Below, one piece after another: positions 35,503 to 44,657 of a stretch of DNA of 64,000 nucleotides. Numbering within the stretch: position 1 is the first letter of the stretch; the number at the start of each line of letters is the position of its first letter. Both the position numbers and the translations under genes were made by a program. The DNA lies in the NCBI RefSeq assembly GCF_004795035.1, contig NZ_SSBK01000012.1:62001-126000 (forward strand), given 5' to 3'. The notes under the pieces were generated by a model. That model was not told where the DNA came from, did not search any database, and worked only from the letters and a program-made list of their open reading frames with translations. Source of the stretch: Streptomyces sp. A0958 (GTDB taxonomy: Bacteria > Actinomycetota > Actinomycetes > Streptomycetales > Streptomycetaceae).

Positions 35503-36837
35503 TCAGCTGTGGTCGATGAAACGGTCCAGGACCCGCGCACCGAATTTCAGGCCCTCGACCGGAACCCGCTCGTCCACGCCGTGGAACATGCCCGCGAAAT
35601 CGAGCTCCGGCGGAAGCTTCAGCGGGGCGAATCCGAAGCAGCGGATGCCCAGGTCGTCGAACGACTTGGCGTCCGTACCGCCGGAGAGCATGTACGGGAC
35701 CGCGCGGGCGATCGGGTCCTCCGCCTTGAGCGCCGTCTGCATGGCGTCCACGAGCGAGCCGTCGAAGTCCGTCTCCAGCGCCTTGTCGCCGTGCACGTCC
35801 TCGCGCCGGACGCGCGGGCCGAGGATGCGGTCGAGGTCGGCCAGGAACTCCTCCTCGTACCCCGGCAGGAAGCGGCCGTCGACGTGGGCGGTGGCCTGTC
35901 CGGGGATGACGTTCACCTTGTAGCCGGCGCCGAGCATGGTGGGAGCGGCGGAGTTGCGCAGGGTGGCGCCGATCATCTTGGCGATGCCGCCGAGCTTGGC
36001 GAGCGTGGCGTCCATGTCCTCCGGGTCCAGCGGAGTGCCGAGCGCGTCCGACAGCTCGTCCAGGAAGGAGCGCACCGTCTTGGTCACCCGCACCGGCCAC
36101 GTGTGCCGGCCGAGCCGCCCGACCGCCTCGCACAGCTCGGTGATCGCGTTGTCGTCGTTGGTCATGGAGCCGTGGCCGGCCGTGCCGTCCACGGTCAGGC
36201 GCATCCAGTGCATGCCCTTCTGGGCCGTCTCCACCAGGTAGAGCCGCAGGTTCTCGTTGACCGTGAACGAGAAGCCGCCGACCTCGCCGATGGCCTCGCT
36301 GACGCCGTCGAACAGGTCCGGGTGCTTGTCCACGAGGTAGCGGGCCCCGTACGTGCCGCCCGCCTCCTCGTCCGCGAGGAAGGCCAGCACGATGTCGCGC
36401 GGGGGCTTGCGGCCGCTGCGCATGCGCTCGCGCACGACCGCCAGGGTCATCGCGTCCATGTCCTTCATGTCGACCGCGCCCCGGCCCCACACGCAGTCGT
36501 CCGCGATCTCGCCGGAGAAGGGGTGGTGCGTCCAGTCGCGGGCGTTCGCCGGGACGACGTCGGTGTGGCCGTGGATCAGCAGGGCCGGCCGGGACGGGTC
36601 CTCGCCCTCGATCCGCGCCACGGTCGAGGCCCGGCCCTTGTGGGACTCGAAGATCTTCGGTTCGAGCCCGACCTCCGCGAGCTTCTCGGCCACGTACTCG
36701 GCGGCCGCCCGCTCCCCGGGCCCCGAGTGGTCCCCGTAGTTGCTGGTGTCGATCCGGATCAGGTCACGACAGAGGTCCACCACCTCGTTCTCGGCGGTCT
36801 CACCCGAGCCGGTCCGGGCCGCATTGGTCTCGCTCAC
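35503..36837 (-). CDS. M20-family metallopeptidase/amidohydrolase
   Basis: This 444-residue cytoplasmic di-zinc hydrolase of the M20/M25/M40 group (carboxypeptidase, dipeptidase or deacylase) carries metal ligands in LLIHGHTDVVPA (H), GRGAVDMKD (bridging D), LADEEAGG (catalytic and metal E), VDGRFLPGY (D) and MFHGVDERVP (H). A dimerisation domain sits between about 195 and 325. The substrate is unknown. I chose the GTG at 36837 (VSETNAARTG), preceded by GGAAGGAACC; further in-frame starts up to 36903 would add a basic stretch without support. It is followed by the chaplin genes but is probably a separate unit. Confidence 0.88.
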   Translation of the reverse strand: MSETNAARTGSGETAENEVVDLCRDLIRIDTSNYGDHSGPGERAAAEYVAEKLAEVGLEPKIFESHKGRASTVARIEGEDPSRPALLIHGHTDVVPANARDWTHHPFSGEIADDCVWGRGAVDMKDMDAMTLAVVRERMRSGRKPPRDIVLAFLADEEAGGTYGARYLVDKHPDLFDGVSEAIGEVGGFSFTVNENLRLYLVETAQKGMHWMRLTVDGTAGHGSMTNDDNAITELCEAVGRLGRHTWPVRVTKTVRSFLDELSDALGTPLDPEDMDATLAKLGGIAKMIGATLRNSAAPTMLGAGYKVNVIPGQATAHVDGRFLPGYEEEFLADLDRILGPRVRREDVHGDKALETDFDGSLVDAMQTALKAEDPIARAVPYMLSGGTDAKSFDDLGIRCFGFAPLKLPPELDFAGMFHGVDERVPVEGLKFGARVLDRFIDHS

Positions 36838-36972
36838 GCTGGTTCCTTCCACTGTCGCTGTGGTGCTCCCCCTCATCCTCCCGCGCCCCGCCCGCACACC
36901 CAAGGCCCCCCGCGCCCCGTCATGCGCCCTTCACACCGACCCGGGCGTGATCGAGCACCCTCCAATGTTTGC

Positions 36973-36978
36973 TATGGT
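36973..36978 (+). promoter_or_regulatory. Likely -10 element of the tRNA-Leu promoter
   Basis: TATGGT at 36973-36978 is the best -10 match in the AT-richer stretch 43 bases before the tRNA. A clear -35 was not found; TGATCG (36948-36953) is the nearest candidate. Confidence 0.4.
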
Positions 36979-37020
36979 TTTCCACGTCGGAACGGGCCGG
37001 GCCCGCGAGACAGACACCTT

Positions 37021-37108
37021 GTCCGGGTGGCGGAATGGCAGACGCGCTAGCTTGAGGTGCTAGTGCCCTTTATCGGGCGTGGGGGTTCAAGTCCCCCCTC
37101 GGACACCA
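37021..37108 (+). tRNA. tRNA-Leu, anticodon GAG
   Basis: This is a class II tRNA of 85 bases plus an encoded CCA (37106-37108). Acceptor arms GTCCGGG and CTCGGAC pair with one G-T wobble. The anticodon stem CTAGC/GCTAG encloses the loop TTGAGGT, giving anticodon GAG at 37054-37056, which reads CTC and CTT leucine codons. The long variable arm with a CCC/GGG stem is as expected for leucine, and the T arm contains GGTTCAAGTCC. D-loop GG is present. CTC is one of the main leucine codons in this genome, so the gene should be heavily used. Confidence 0.95.
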
Positions 37109-37110
37109 CT

Positions 37111-37147
37111 CACATCCCCACGGTTCTTCACGAACCGTGGGGATGTG
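37111..37147 (+). terminator. Terminator of tRNA-Leu
   Basis: A perfect 16-bp stem (37111-37126 with 37132-37147) closes on a five-base loop, three bases after the encoded CCA. There is no U-run, as is usual in Streptomyces. Confidence 0.88.
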
Positions 37148-37258
37148 TCGTTGTACGGCCCCTCCTCCCGCGGCCGGTCTCGCCGGAAGCCCCGTGATGA
37201 AGCGTTTCGCCGCTGACCAGCGTGCTCGCGGAGAGGGTGTAGCCGACCGAGGAGTGCC

Positions 37259-38540
37259 ATGAGCCGCAACGACACCGACTCGCTGACCTGGTACGAGAAT
37301 CCGGCCCCCGGCACCGGCACTCTGGCGCCGCGTTCCTGGTACGCGGCGTCCGACGCCCGGCGGCTGTCCCTCAACGGCCGGTGGGCCTTCCGCCACTCGC
37401 CGGGCGCCGACAGCGAGGACGCGTCGTTCGCGCGGCCGGAGTTCGACGCGTCGGCCTGGCCGTCGGTCGCCGTGCCCGGGCACTGGGTGCTCCAGGGCGC
37501 CGGCGGGGCGCCCGCGTACACCAACGTCGTCTATCCCTTCCCGGTCGATCCGCCGCGCGTGCCGTCCGAGAACCCGACCGGCGACCATCTGCGGACCTTC
37601 GAGCTGCCCGCCGGGTGGCCGGACGAGGGGGAGACCGTCCTGCGGTTCGACGGGGTGGAGTCGTGCGCGCGGGTCTGGCTCAACGGTGTGGAACTGGGCG
37701 ATTTCAAGGGCTCGCGGCTGCCGCACGAGTTCGCCGTGGGCCCGCGCCTGGTCGTCCGGCAGCTGTCTGGAGGACCGGGACCAGTGGTGGCTGCCCGGCA
37801 TCTTCCGTGACGTGACGCTGCTGCACCGCCCGCCCGGCGCACCCCGCGACTTCTTCGTGCACGCCGGGTACGGCCACCGCGACGCTCCGGGACGCTGCGC
37901 GTCGAGTGCGAGGGCGCCGAGGGGCGGGTCCTGGTGCCCGAGCTGGGTGTCGACATCGCGACGGGCGAGGCGGTGACGCTGCCGGTCGAGCCGTGGACCG
38001 CCGAGACGCCCCGGCTGTACGCGGTGGAGGGGCTGCGGCTGGATGTGTGGCGGGCGCCCACCGACAACGACAACGGGGCCTCGTGGCAGCCGGACGAGCG
38101 GTACGGGCTGCTCCGGCGGGAGTGGGGCCTGCACCGGATGCGCCACCGCGTCGACGCGGTGGACGCGGGCGCGGGCGCGCTGACCGTACGCACCAGGGTG
38201 GCGCCGGCCGGGACGTGGGGCTGCGCACCGTGTACCGGTGGACGACCGCCGGGGACCGGCTCGGGCTGACGGTGTCCGTGATGCCGGAGGGCGACTGGCG
38301 GGTGCCGCTGCCCCGGCTCGGCGTCCGGTTCGCGCTGCCCCGGGCGTACGGCGGGGTGCGCTGGTTCGGCGGCGGGCCGGGCGAGGCGTACCCGGACACG
38401 CGCGCGGCCGCGATGCTCGGGCAGTGGGTCCGGGGGGTGGACGCGCTCCAGACCAGTCGTGCGGGCCGGGCGTGCTGCCCGTGTACCGGCTGGACGCGGC
38501 GCCGGCGGAGTTCTCCTTCGTGTTCTCGCCGCTGGGCTGA
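37259..38540 (+). pseudogene. Decayed GH2 beta-galactosidase
   Basis: Similarity to the large LacZ-type GH2 enzymes is spread over several frames. The N-terminal jelly roll runs intact from 37259 (SLNGRWAFRHSPGADSED...). It shifts frame near 37770 and again near 37888, where LEDRDQWWLPGIFRDVTLLH gives way to RVLVPELGVDIATGEAVTLP. At about 38020 the frame jumps from the end of domain 2 (ETPRLY) straight to the C-terminal domain (LDVWRAPTDNDNGASWQ). That jump deletes the whole catalytic barrel, roughly 500 residues with both catalytic glutamates. Further shifts near 38215 and 38455 follow. The remnants end at 38540. The gene cannot make active enzyme. Confidence 0.88.
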
Positions 38541-38691
38541 CGCTCCAGGGGCGGGCCCGGCACCGTACGGAATCGGTAACGGAGAGCACTCTGTGACGAG
38601 TTGGGCCCGCGACCCCCTTCCCCCGCGTGATCGGTGACGTCGTAGCATCGGCGTTTTGTGCGATCTTCGCTTCTTCGCAAGGGGGAATACG

Positions 38692-39771
38692 ATGGGCAGC
38701 GGCCGCAGGCGACGGACCACGATCGTCGCCGGGGTGGTGGCCGGCGCGGTGCTCGCGACCGGCATCGGCCTGTGGGCGACGGACAGCTGGCCCTTCCGTG
38801 ACAGCTACTGCTGGGGTGCGTGGAAGCAGAACAGCGGTGCGTCCTTCCTCGGCGAGGGAGCGCTCGGCAAGTCCGGCTCCGAACGCGGGTCCACCGAGAC
38901 GGCGGCGCCCTCGGCCGCCCACCCGCAGGGTACGTGCACGGTGTACGTGACGTCCGAGATCGAGGACGACGACTCCGACGAGCCGCTGACCTTCAAGGAG
39001 TCGGTGACCCTGGAGTACGGCCCGCCCCCCGCGGGGGCCAAGGAGCGCCGGGCCTGGCTGGCCCAGTACTTCCACGGCTCTGCCTCCCCCCTGCCGGACG
39101 GGCTCGACGGGCTGGTCGCCGCCGACCGGGGGATGCTGGTGCTGCCGTCGACCTGCGACAAGGGCGGCCTGCCGACCGTGGTGACGATCCACAGCGAGAG
39201 CGTGGGCGACGGCCATCTCGGCAAGGTCGCCATGCCCTTCTCGATCGGCACCCGGCCCGCTGTCGGCCGGATGCTGCTCGATGCCGCCAACACCGGTATG
39301 GAGAAGGCCGGGTGTGCATCCGCACACCCTCTGCGCACGAGCGCCCCGATGGTGACGGTGGCCGAGAGCGACGAGAGGGCGCGCTCCCCGCTGTGCCGGA
39401 TTTCGGGCGTCACCTTCGACTTCGGCGAGGGCTCGCGCTATTACCAGCAGGTCGGTGCGGTCACCGACCGGCTCCAGACGTGTTCGGTGGTGTGGAAGAC
39501 CCTGCGGATGCCCGACGAGCCGTCCGCGCAGTACGTGATGACGAACCGGCACCGGATGGTCGACCTGTTCCAGGGGCTGCCGGAGGGCTCCGCCGAGGGC
39601 CTGGTGCGCCGGCGCTGCGACAACCGGCCGACCGTGTTCTACGGGCATGTGGAGACGGGCCTCAAGGGCCGGGGCCTCCCCGACGACCAGCGGGTGTTCG
39701 ACCGCTTCGTCGAGTCCGTGGGCAAGCGCATCGGGTGCGGGAACGAGAGCGGGAGCGGTGAGGACGCGTGA
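38692..39771 (+). CDS. Membrane-anchored extracytoplasmic protein of unknown function (paralogue A)
   Basis: This is a 359-residue protein with a basic start (GSGRRRRTT), one membrane helix (IVAGVVAGAVLATGIGLW, about 9-27) and a large outside domain. It could be a signal anchor or an uncleaved signal peptide. The outer domain has regularly spaced cysteines (SYCWGAW, GTCTVYV, PSTCDKG, AGCASAH, SPLCRISG, QTCSVVW, RRCDN, IGCGNES), suggesting disulphides. I do not recognise a family. It shares layout and motifs with the next gene: a CW at the domain start, VDAAN-like AANTG...GC, and a final IGC. The start is the ATG at 38692 behind AAGGGGG. Its stop overlaps the next GTG. Confidence 0.72.
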   Translation: MGSGRRRRTTIVAGVVAGAVLATGIGLWATDSWPFRDSYCWGAWKQNSGASFLGEGALGKSGSERGSTETAAPSAAHPQGTCTVYVTSEIEDDDSDEPLTFKESVTLEYGPPPAGAKERRAWLAQYFHGSASPLPDGLDGLVAADRGMLVLPSTCDKGGLPTVVTIHSESVGDGHLGKVAMPFSIGTRPAVGRMLLDAANTGMEKAGCASAHPLRTSAPMVTVAESDERARSPLCRISGVTFDFGEGSRYYQQVGAVTDRLQTCSVVWKTLRMPDEPSAQYVMTNRHRMVDLFQGLPEGSAEGLVRRRCDNRPTVFYGHVETGLKGRGLPDDQRVFDRFVESVGKRIGCGNESGSGEDA

Positions 39772-41069
39772 ACGAGGAGACGCACGAGGAGAGGAACGAG
39801 CGCAGGCACGAGGAGAAGCCCGTGACGGACACCGGAGACGGGACCGGGGCACCGGCCGCCGCCCCCGGGAGCCCTGCCGCCCCGGAGGGCTCCGCCGCCC
39901 CCGGGAGCCCCGCCGCCCCGGAGAGCCCCGCCGCTCCCGACGACGACACCGCGGCCCCCGTGCCCGAGGGCCCGCGGCCCTCGTTCGTCCGCCGTCTGGT
40001 GCGCAGCCGTACCGCCCGGGCGGTCACCGCGGCAGCTCTTGCCGGGGCGCTCGTGGGGGCCGGCGCGGTGGCCTGGCGCACGGACACGCTTCCGCTGCTC
40101 GGGCCCGCGCCCTGCTGGGACTCGCTCAGTAGCGGCTCCATGGACTCGCTGTTCGGTGACCGCAGGACCGAGGTCGAGGAGCAGTCGCTGCGCACCGACC
40201 CGATGAACGAGGGCCTGTCGTACGGCCAGTGCCGCATCACGGGTTACGAGGGCGACCGGGCCCGCCGCCAGGTGACCCTGAACGTGCGCCGGCTCGACGG
40301 CCTGCGGGGCTCCGACTCGCAGAGCTGGCCGAGCGAGTTCCTCTCCCCCGGCATGGTCTGGCTCGGTGATGGGCTGCCCGGCATGGCGTCCTCCACGCGC
40401 GCCTGGATCGCACTGCCGCAGGCCTGCACGGGACGCCAGGAGTTCACCGGGCCCACCGTGGTGGATATCGGCATGGGCCGGGCGGGCTTCGAGGCCTCCC
40501 GCGAGTACACCGTGCGGGACCGCAACGCCCTGACCGGCGCCCTCGTGGACGCGGCCAACGGCGTCATCAAGTCCTTCGGCTGCACCGGCACGTACGAGGA
40601 GCCGCGCGCCCTGCCCGCGCCGGTGACCTGGAAGGACACGGAGGCGACCGCCTTCTGCGGCATCAAGGGCTTCGCCGTCCCCCAGGCGTACCGCAAGGAC
40701 CTGAAGCAGAGCCGCGTCGGCGGCGAGGGCGGACCGGCCCGGGTCTGTGAGGCGGGGACCAGTTTCGACGAGGTCTCCGTGCGGCTGACGACGGTGGTGG
40801 ACCCGGCACTCACGGAGATCTACTCGTGGGACGCGCTGCGGTCCGGCGCACCCGTCAAGGGCACCGTCGGCTACGGCCGGATCGGCGGGAACCGGGCCGT
40901 GTACAACGCGGTCTGCCAGACCGGCCCGGTGGTGTTCGTCGTGGAGCAGCTGCGCCCGACGAGAGAGACCGGCTTCACGCTCACCCGTGACCTGCTGCCG
41001 GACTACGCGGCGGCGGAGGCCGAGCGGATCGGCTGCGGTCCGCTGAAGCTGACGTTCCCCCAGGCCTGA
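39768..41069 (+). CDS. Membrane-anchored extracytoplasmic protein of unknown function (paralogue B)
   Basis: This is a 433-residue protein. The first 70 residues are a charged and then Ala/Pro/Gly/Glu-repeat cytoplasmic region (PGSPAAPE-type units). One membrane helix (AVTAAALAGALVGAGAVAW, about 85-105) leads to an outer domain of about 325 residues with cysteines in PAPCWDSL, YGQCRITG, PQACTGR, FGCTGTY, AFCGIKG, ARVCEAG, NAVCQTG and IGCGPLK. This pattern parallels the upstream gene, so the two arose by duplication. The GTG start (39768) overlaps the previous stop as GTGA, implying coupled synthesis and perhaps a heteromeric complex at the membrane. No known domain was recognised; the ligand is unknown. 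Confidence 0.72.
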   Translation: MNEETHEERNERRHEEKPVTDTGDGTGAPAAAPGSPAAPEGSAAPGSPAAPESPAAPDDDTAAPVPEGPRPSFVRRLVRSRTARAVTAAALAGALVGAGAVAWRTDTLPLLGPAPCWDSLSSGSMDSLFGDRRTEVEEQSLRTDPMNEGLSYGQCRITGYEGDRARRQVTLNVRRLDGLRGSDSQSWPSEFLSPGMVWLGDGLPGMASSTRAWIALPQACTGRQEFTGPTVVDIGMGRAGFEASREYTVRDRNALTGALVDAANGVIKSFGCTGTYEEPRALPAPVTWKDTEATAFCGIKGFAVPQAYRKDLKQSRVGGEGGPARVCEAGTSFDEVSVRLTTVVDPALTEIYSWDALRSGAPVKGTVGYGRIGGNRAVYNAVCQTGPVVFVVEQLRPTRETGFTLTRDLLPDYAAAEAERIGCGPLKLTFPQA

Positions 41070-41154
41070 CGCCCGCGCGGCGGCGCGTCCGGGGTCGTGA
41101 AAGGATGCCCGGCACCATGAGAACCAGCTTGCCGGTGCCGGGCGGGGGCCCCAG

Positions 41155-42090
41155 GTGAGGGGCAGGGCGAAGCCGCCGCCGTCGCCGCTCCCCCAGCGCG
41201 ACGGCGTCGACCCGGTCCGGGTGCGGCTCCCCGAGGACCCGGACGGGCGGTGGGCGACGGTCCGCGGTCATCTGCTGGCCCGGTTCGCCGGGGCGATCGG
41301 CGCCGACCGGGTCGAGGCGCTGCTCGCCGGGGGCCGGATCGTGTCGACGGCGGGCCCGGTCTCCGGCGACGAGCCGTACGCGGCGGGCCGGTACCTGTGG
41401 TTCCACCGGGATTTCGCCCCGGAGGAGCCGGTGCCGTTCCCGGTCGGGGTGGTGTACCGGGACGAGCACCTGGTCGTCGCGGACAAGCCGCACTTCCTGG
41501 CGACGACACCGCGCGGCCGGCACATCACCGAGACGGCCGTGGCCCGGCTCCGCCGCGATCTGGACCTGCCGCTGCTCCAGCCCGCGCACCGGCTGGACCG
41601 GCTGACCGCCGGCCTGGTGCTGTTCGTGGTGCGGCCCCGGGAGCGGGGCGCGTACCAGACGCTGTTCCGGGACCGGCTGGTGCGCAAGGAGTACGAGGCG
41701 GTGGCGCCGTACGCTCCCGGTCTTGCCCTGCCGCGTACCGTGCGCAGCCGCATCGTGAAGGAGCGCGGGGTGCTCGCCGCCCGCGAGGAGCCCGGCGAGC
41801 CGAACAGCGAGAGCCGGATCGAGCTGCTGGGGCACCGGGAGGGTCTTGGGCGCTACCGGCTGCTGCCCGCGACCGGGCGCACGCACCAGCTGCGGGTCCA
41901 TATGAAAGGCCTGGGCCTGCCGCTCGTCCACGACCCGCTCTACCCCGTGGTCCTGCCGGACGGCGCACCCGAGGACTTCTCGCGTCCGCTGCAACTCCTG
42001 GCCCGGGTGCTGGAGTTCACCGATCCGGTCACGGGAGAGCCGCACCGCTTCGAGAGCGGGCTGCGGCTCTCCGCATGGCCTCGGGGCTGA
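41155..42090 (+). CDS. RluA-family RNA pseudouridine synthase
   Basis: This 311-residue pseudouridine synthase has the RluA catalytic motif PAHRLDRLTAGLVLFV with the nucleophilic Asp near residue 146. It also has the downstream family motifs RKEYEAVAPY, NSESRIELLG and LLPATGRTHQLRVHM. An N-terminal S4-like segment (LLARFAGAIGADRVEALLAGGRI) may help RNA binding. The target RNA (23S rRNA or tRNA) cannot be told from sequence. The start is a GTG at 41155; no strong ribosome site precedes it, so a slightly different start is possible. It converges with the MBL hydrolase gene, with only 12 bases between. Confidence 0.9.
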   Translation: MRGRAKPPPSPLPQRDGVDPVRVRLPEDPDGRWATVRGHLLARFAGAIGADRVEALLAGGRIVSTAGPVSGDEPYAAGRYLWFHRDFAPEEPVPFPVGVVYRDEHLVVADKPHFLATTPRGRHITETAVARLRRDLDLPLLQPAHRLDRLTAGLVLFVVRPRERGAYQTLFRDRLVRKEYEAVAPYAPGLALPRTVRSRIVKERGVLAAREEPGEPNSESRIELLGHREGLGRYRLLPATGRTHQLRVHMKGLGLPLVHDPLYPVVLPDGAPEDFSRPLQLLARVLEFTDPVTGEPHRFESGLRLSAWPRG

Positions 42091-42102
42091 GCGGCCGGAC
42101 GG

Positions 42103-42732
42103 TCAGTGGCCGCGGGCGATCCACTCGTCCAGGTGCGGGGCCTCCGCGCCGATGGTGGTGGAGTCGCCGTGTCCGGTGCGGACGGCGGTCTCCGGGGCCA
42201 GGGTGAGCAGCCGGTCCCTGATCGAGTCGACGATCGTCGGGAAGTGCGAGAAGGACCGGCCGGTGGCGCCGGGCCCGCCCTGGAAGAGCGTGTCACCGGT
42301 GAAGACGGTGGCCAGCTCGGGGGCGTACAGGCAGACCGCGCCGGGGGCGTGTCCCGGGGTGTGCAGGACGGTGAGCGTGGTGCCCGCGACGGTGATCTCC
42401 TGGCCGTCGGCCAGTTCGCCGTCGGGCGCCCGGTCGGGGTGGGTCCGGTTCCACAGCGGCAGGTCGTCCGGGTGGAGCAGGATCGGCGCGCCGGTGGCGT
42501 CGGCGAGCGCGGGGGCGGCGTCGATGTGGTCGTTGTGCGCGTGGGTGCAGACGATGGCGCGCAGCCTGCGGCCGTCGAGCGCGGCCTCGATGGCGGCGGC
42601 GTCGTGGGCGGCGTCGATGACGACGGCCTCGGTGTCGTCGCCGACGATCCAGACGTTGTTGTCGACGTCCCACTCGCCGCCGTCGAGGGCGAAGGTGCCG
42701 GAGGTGACGAGGTGGTCGATGCGGGCGGCCAT
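42103..42732 (-). CDS. Metallo-beta-lactamase-fold hydrolase partnered with mycothiol-dependent dehydrogenase
   Basis: This 209-residue MBL-fold hydrolase has the zinc motif CTHAHNDHIDA, then LHTPGHAPGAV, FTGDTLF and RTGHGDSTTIG, all the expected glyoxalase II-type ligands. Its ATG shares one base with the stop of the upstream dehydrogenase (TGATG), so the two are coupled. In mycobacteria the mycothiol-dependent formaldehyde dehydrogenase gene has the same neighbour. The likely role is hydrolysis of S-formylmycothiol (or another mycothiol thioester), releasing formate and mycothiol. That role is inferred from context; the fold call is firm. Confidence 0.87.
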   Translation of the reverse strand: MAARIDHLVTSGTFALDGGEWDVDNNVWIVGDDTEAVVIDAAHDAAAIEAALDGRRLRAIVCTHAHNDHIDAAPALADATGAPILLHPDDLPLWNRTHPDRAPDGELADGQEITVAGTTLTVLHTPGHAPGAVCLYAPELATVFTGDTLFQGGPGATGRSFSHFPTIVDSIRDRLLTLAPETAVRTGHGDSTTIGAEAPHLDEWIARGH

Positions 42733-43817
42733 CAGAGGACCACCACCGAGCGCAGGACGTCGCCGTCGTGCATCCGGCCGAAGGCCTGCTCGATGTCGCC
42801 GAGACCGATGGTCTCCGTGACGAACGCGCCGAGGTCGAGGCGGCCCTGCTGGTGGAGGTCGATGAGCATCGGGAAGTCGCGGGAGGGCAGGCAGTCGCCG
42901 TACCAGGAGGACTTGAGCGAGCCGCCGCGGCCGAAGACGTCGAGCAGCGGGAGTTCGAGCTGCATCTCGGGCGTGGGGACGCCGACCAGGACGACGGTGC
43001 CGGCGAGGTCGCGGGCGTAGAAGGCCTGCTTGTACGTCTCCGGCCGGCCGACGGCCTCGATGACGACGTCCGCGCCGTTGCCGCCGGTGAGTTCGCGGAT
43101 GGCCTCGACGGGATCGGTGGAGCGGGAGTTGACGGTGTGGGTGGCGCCCATCGACTTCGCCGTCTCCAGCTTGCGGTCGTCGATGTCGACGGCGATGATC
43201 CGGGCCGCGCCGGCCAGCCGGGCGCCCGCGATCGCGGCGTCCCCGACGCCGCCGCAGCCGATGACGGCGACCGAGTCGCCGCGGCCGACCCGGCCGGTGT
43301 TGATGGCGGCGCCGATGCCCGCCATGACGCCGCAGCCGAGGAGTCCGGCGACGGCCGGGGAGACCTCGGGGTCGACCTTGGTGCACTGGCCGGCGGCGAC
43401 GAGGGTCTTCTCGGCGAACGCGCCGATGCCCAGGGCCGGAGAGAGTTCGGTGCCGTCCAGCAGGGTCATCTTCTGCTTGGCGTTGTGCGTGTCGAAGCAG
43501 TACCAGGGGCGGCCGCGCAGACAGGCCCGGCACTGGCCGCACACGGCACGCCAGTTGAGGATCACGAAGTCGCCCGGCGCCACGTCGGTGACGCCGTCGC
43601 CGACGGACTCCACGACGCCCGCGGCCTCGTGGCCGAGGAGGAAGGGGAACTCGTCGTTGATGCCGCCCTGCTTGTAGTGCAGGTCTGTGTGGCAGACACC
43701 GCACGCCTGGACCTTGACCACGGCCTCACCGGGGCCGGGGTCCGGAATGACGATCGTCTCGACGCGTACCGGTTCGTTCTTTCCCGGTGCGATGACCCCT
43801 TGTACGTGCTGCGGCAT
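42732..43817 (-). CDS. mscR: S-(hydroxymethyl)mycothiol (formaldehyde) dehydrogenase
   Basis: This 361-residue zinc-dependent medium-chain dehydrogenase detoxifies formaldehyde (and possibly S-nitrosomycothiol) bound to mycothiol. The catalytic zinc ligands are C in [10 protein letters not shown] in LLGHEAAG, and the later C in [10 protein letters not shown]. Structural zinc cysteines are in [16 protein letters not shown]. The NAD fold is [16 protein letters not shown] chose the ATG at 43817 ([13 protein letters not shown]) with AGGGAG upstream; an in-frame start at 43847 is less well placed. Together with mshC in this window it shows a working mycothiol system. Confidence 0.9.
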   Translation of the reverse strand: MPQHVQGVIAPGKNEPVRVETIVIPDPGPGEAVVKVQACGVCHTDLHYKQGGINDEFPFLLGHEAAGVVESVGDGVTDVAPGDFVILNWRAVCGQCRACLRGRPWYCFDTHNAKQKMTLLDGTELSPALGIGAFAEKTLVAAGQCTKVDPEVSPAVAGLLGCGVMAGIGAAINTGRVGRGDSVAVIGCGGVGDAAIAGARLAGAARIIAVDIDDRKLETAKSMGATHTVNSRSTDPVEAIRELTGGNGADVVIEAVGRPETYKQAFYARDLAGTVVLVGVPTPEMQLELPLLDVFGRGGSLKSSWYGDCLPSRDFPMLIDLHQQGRLDLGAFVTETIGLGDIEQAFGRMHDGDVLRSVVVL

Positions 43818-43919
43818 TCCCGTGGACTCCCTTTCCCGACTCTTCACTGAGACCGGTCCTCCCGGTTTTCCCGGGATCGATCACGGGCCACGGTACGCCG
43901 TGCGGGGGCCCGGCCCGCT

Positions 43920-44621
43920 TCAGGGCGCGAGAACGTCCAGCTCGTGCAGGGCGCCGACCGCGATCTCCTTCGTCAGCCGCTCCGCCTCTGCCGCGTCGCC
44001 CTCGCGCACGGCTTCGGCGAGCCGGACGTGCAGGGTGACGGCCGCCGGGTCGGGGTCCTCGAACATCACCTGGTGGTGGGTGCGACCCGCCAGGACCTCG
44101 GCGACCACGTCTCCCAGGCGCGCGAACATCTCGTTGCCGGAGGCATTGAGGACGATGCGATGGAAGGCGATGTCGTGGGCGAGGTAGCCCTCCAACTGCT
44201 GGCCGCGCGAGGTGGCGACCATGCCGAGGGCGCGTTCGGTGAGTTCGGCGCACTGCTGGGGGGTGGCGTTGCGGGCGGCGAGCGAGGCGGCGACCGGTTC
44301 GACCGCCGAGCGCAGGACGGTCAGGGAGCGCAGTTGGCGGGGGCGGTCGGCGCCGGCCAGCCGCCAGCGGATGACCTGGGGGTCGTACACGTTCCACGCC
44401 TCGGCCGGCCGTACGGTCACGCCGACCCGGCGGCGGGACTCGACCAGGTGCATGGACTCCAGGACCCGGACCACCTCCCGGACGACGGTGCGCGAGACGT
44501 CGAAGCGCTGCGCGAGTTCGTCCGTGCGCAGGACCTGGCCGGGCCGGTGCTCGCCCGCGGCGATCTCCATACCCAGGGCGTCCAGGACATGGGTGTGGAG
44601 CCCCTGGGCAGGTGTGGTCAT
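43920..44621 (-). CDS. gntR: GntR-family (FCD) gluconate operon repressor
   Basis: This 233-residue FadR-type regulator has an N-terminal winged helix (about 1-75: IAAGEHRPGQVLRTDELAQR, FDVSRTVVREVVRVLE, wing RVGVTVRP) and an FCD domain with metal-type residues in AHDIAFHRIVL and HVRLAEAV. It is divergent from gntK-gntP, and gluconate or a phosphorylated derivative is the expected inducer. I chose the ATG at 44621 (MTTPAQGLHT); the frame is open to 44654 but that part spans the promoter region. It probably binds the inverted repeats at 44658-44696. Confidence 0.88.
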   Translation of the reverse strand: MTTPAQGLHTHVLDALGMEIAAGEHRPGQVLRTDELAQRFDVSRTVVREVVRVLESMHLVESRRRVGVTVRPAEAWNVYDPQVIRWRLAGADRPRQLRSLTVLRSAVEPVAASLAARNATPQQCAELTERALGMVATSRGQQLEGYLAHDIAFHRIVLNASGNEMFARLGDVVAEVLAGRTHHQVMFEDPDPAAVTLHVRLAEAVREGDAAEAERLTKEIAVGALHELDVLAP

Positions 44622-44657
44622 GGCCCCAGGGTACGGGGCACCCTCCGACCCCAAAAA

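Noticed and set aside
37021-37147. tRNA-Leu as the attachment site of an integrated element
   Set aside because: No integrase gene, no repeated tRNA 3' end and no change in composition was seen downstream.
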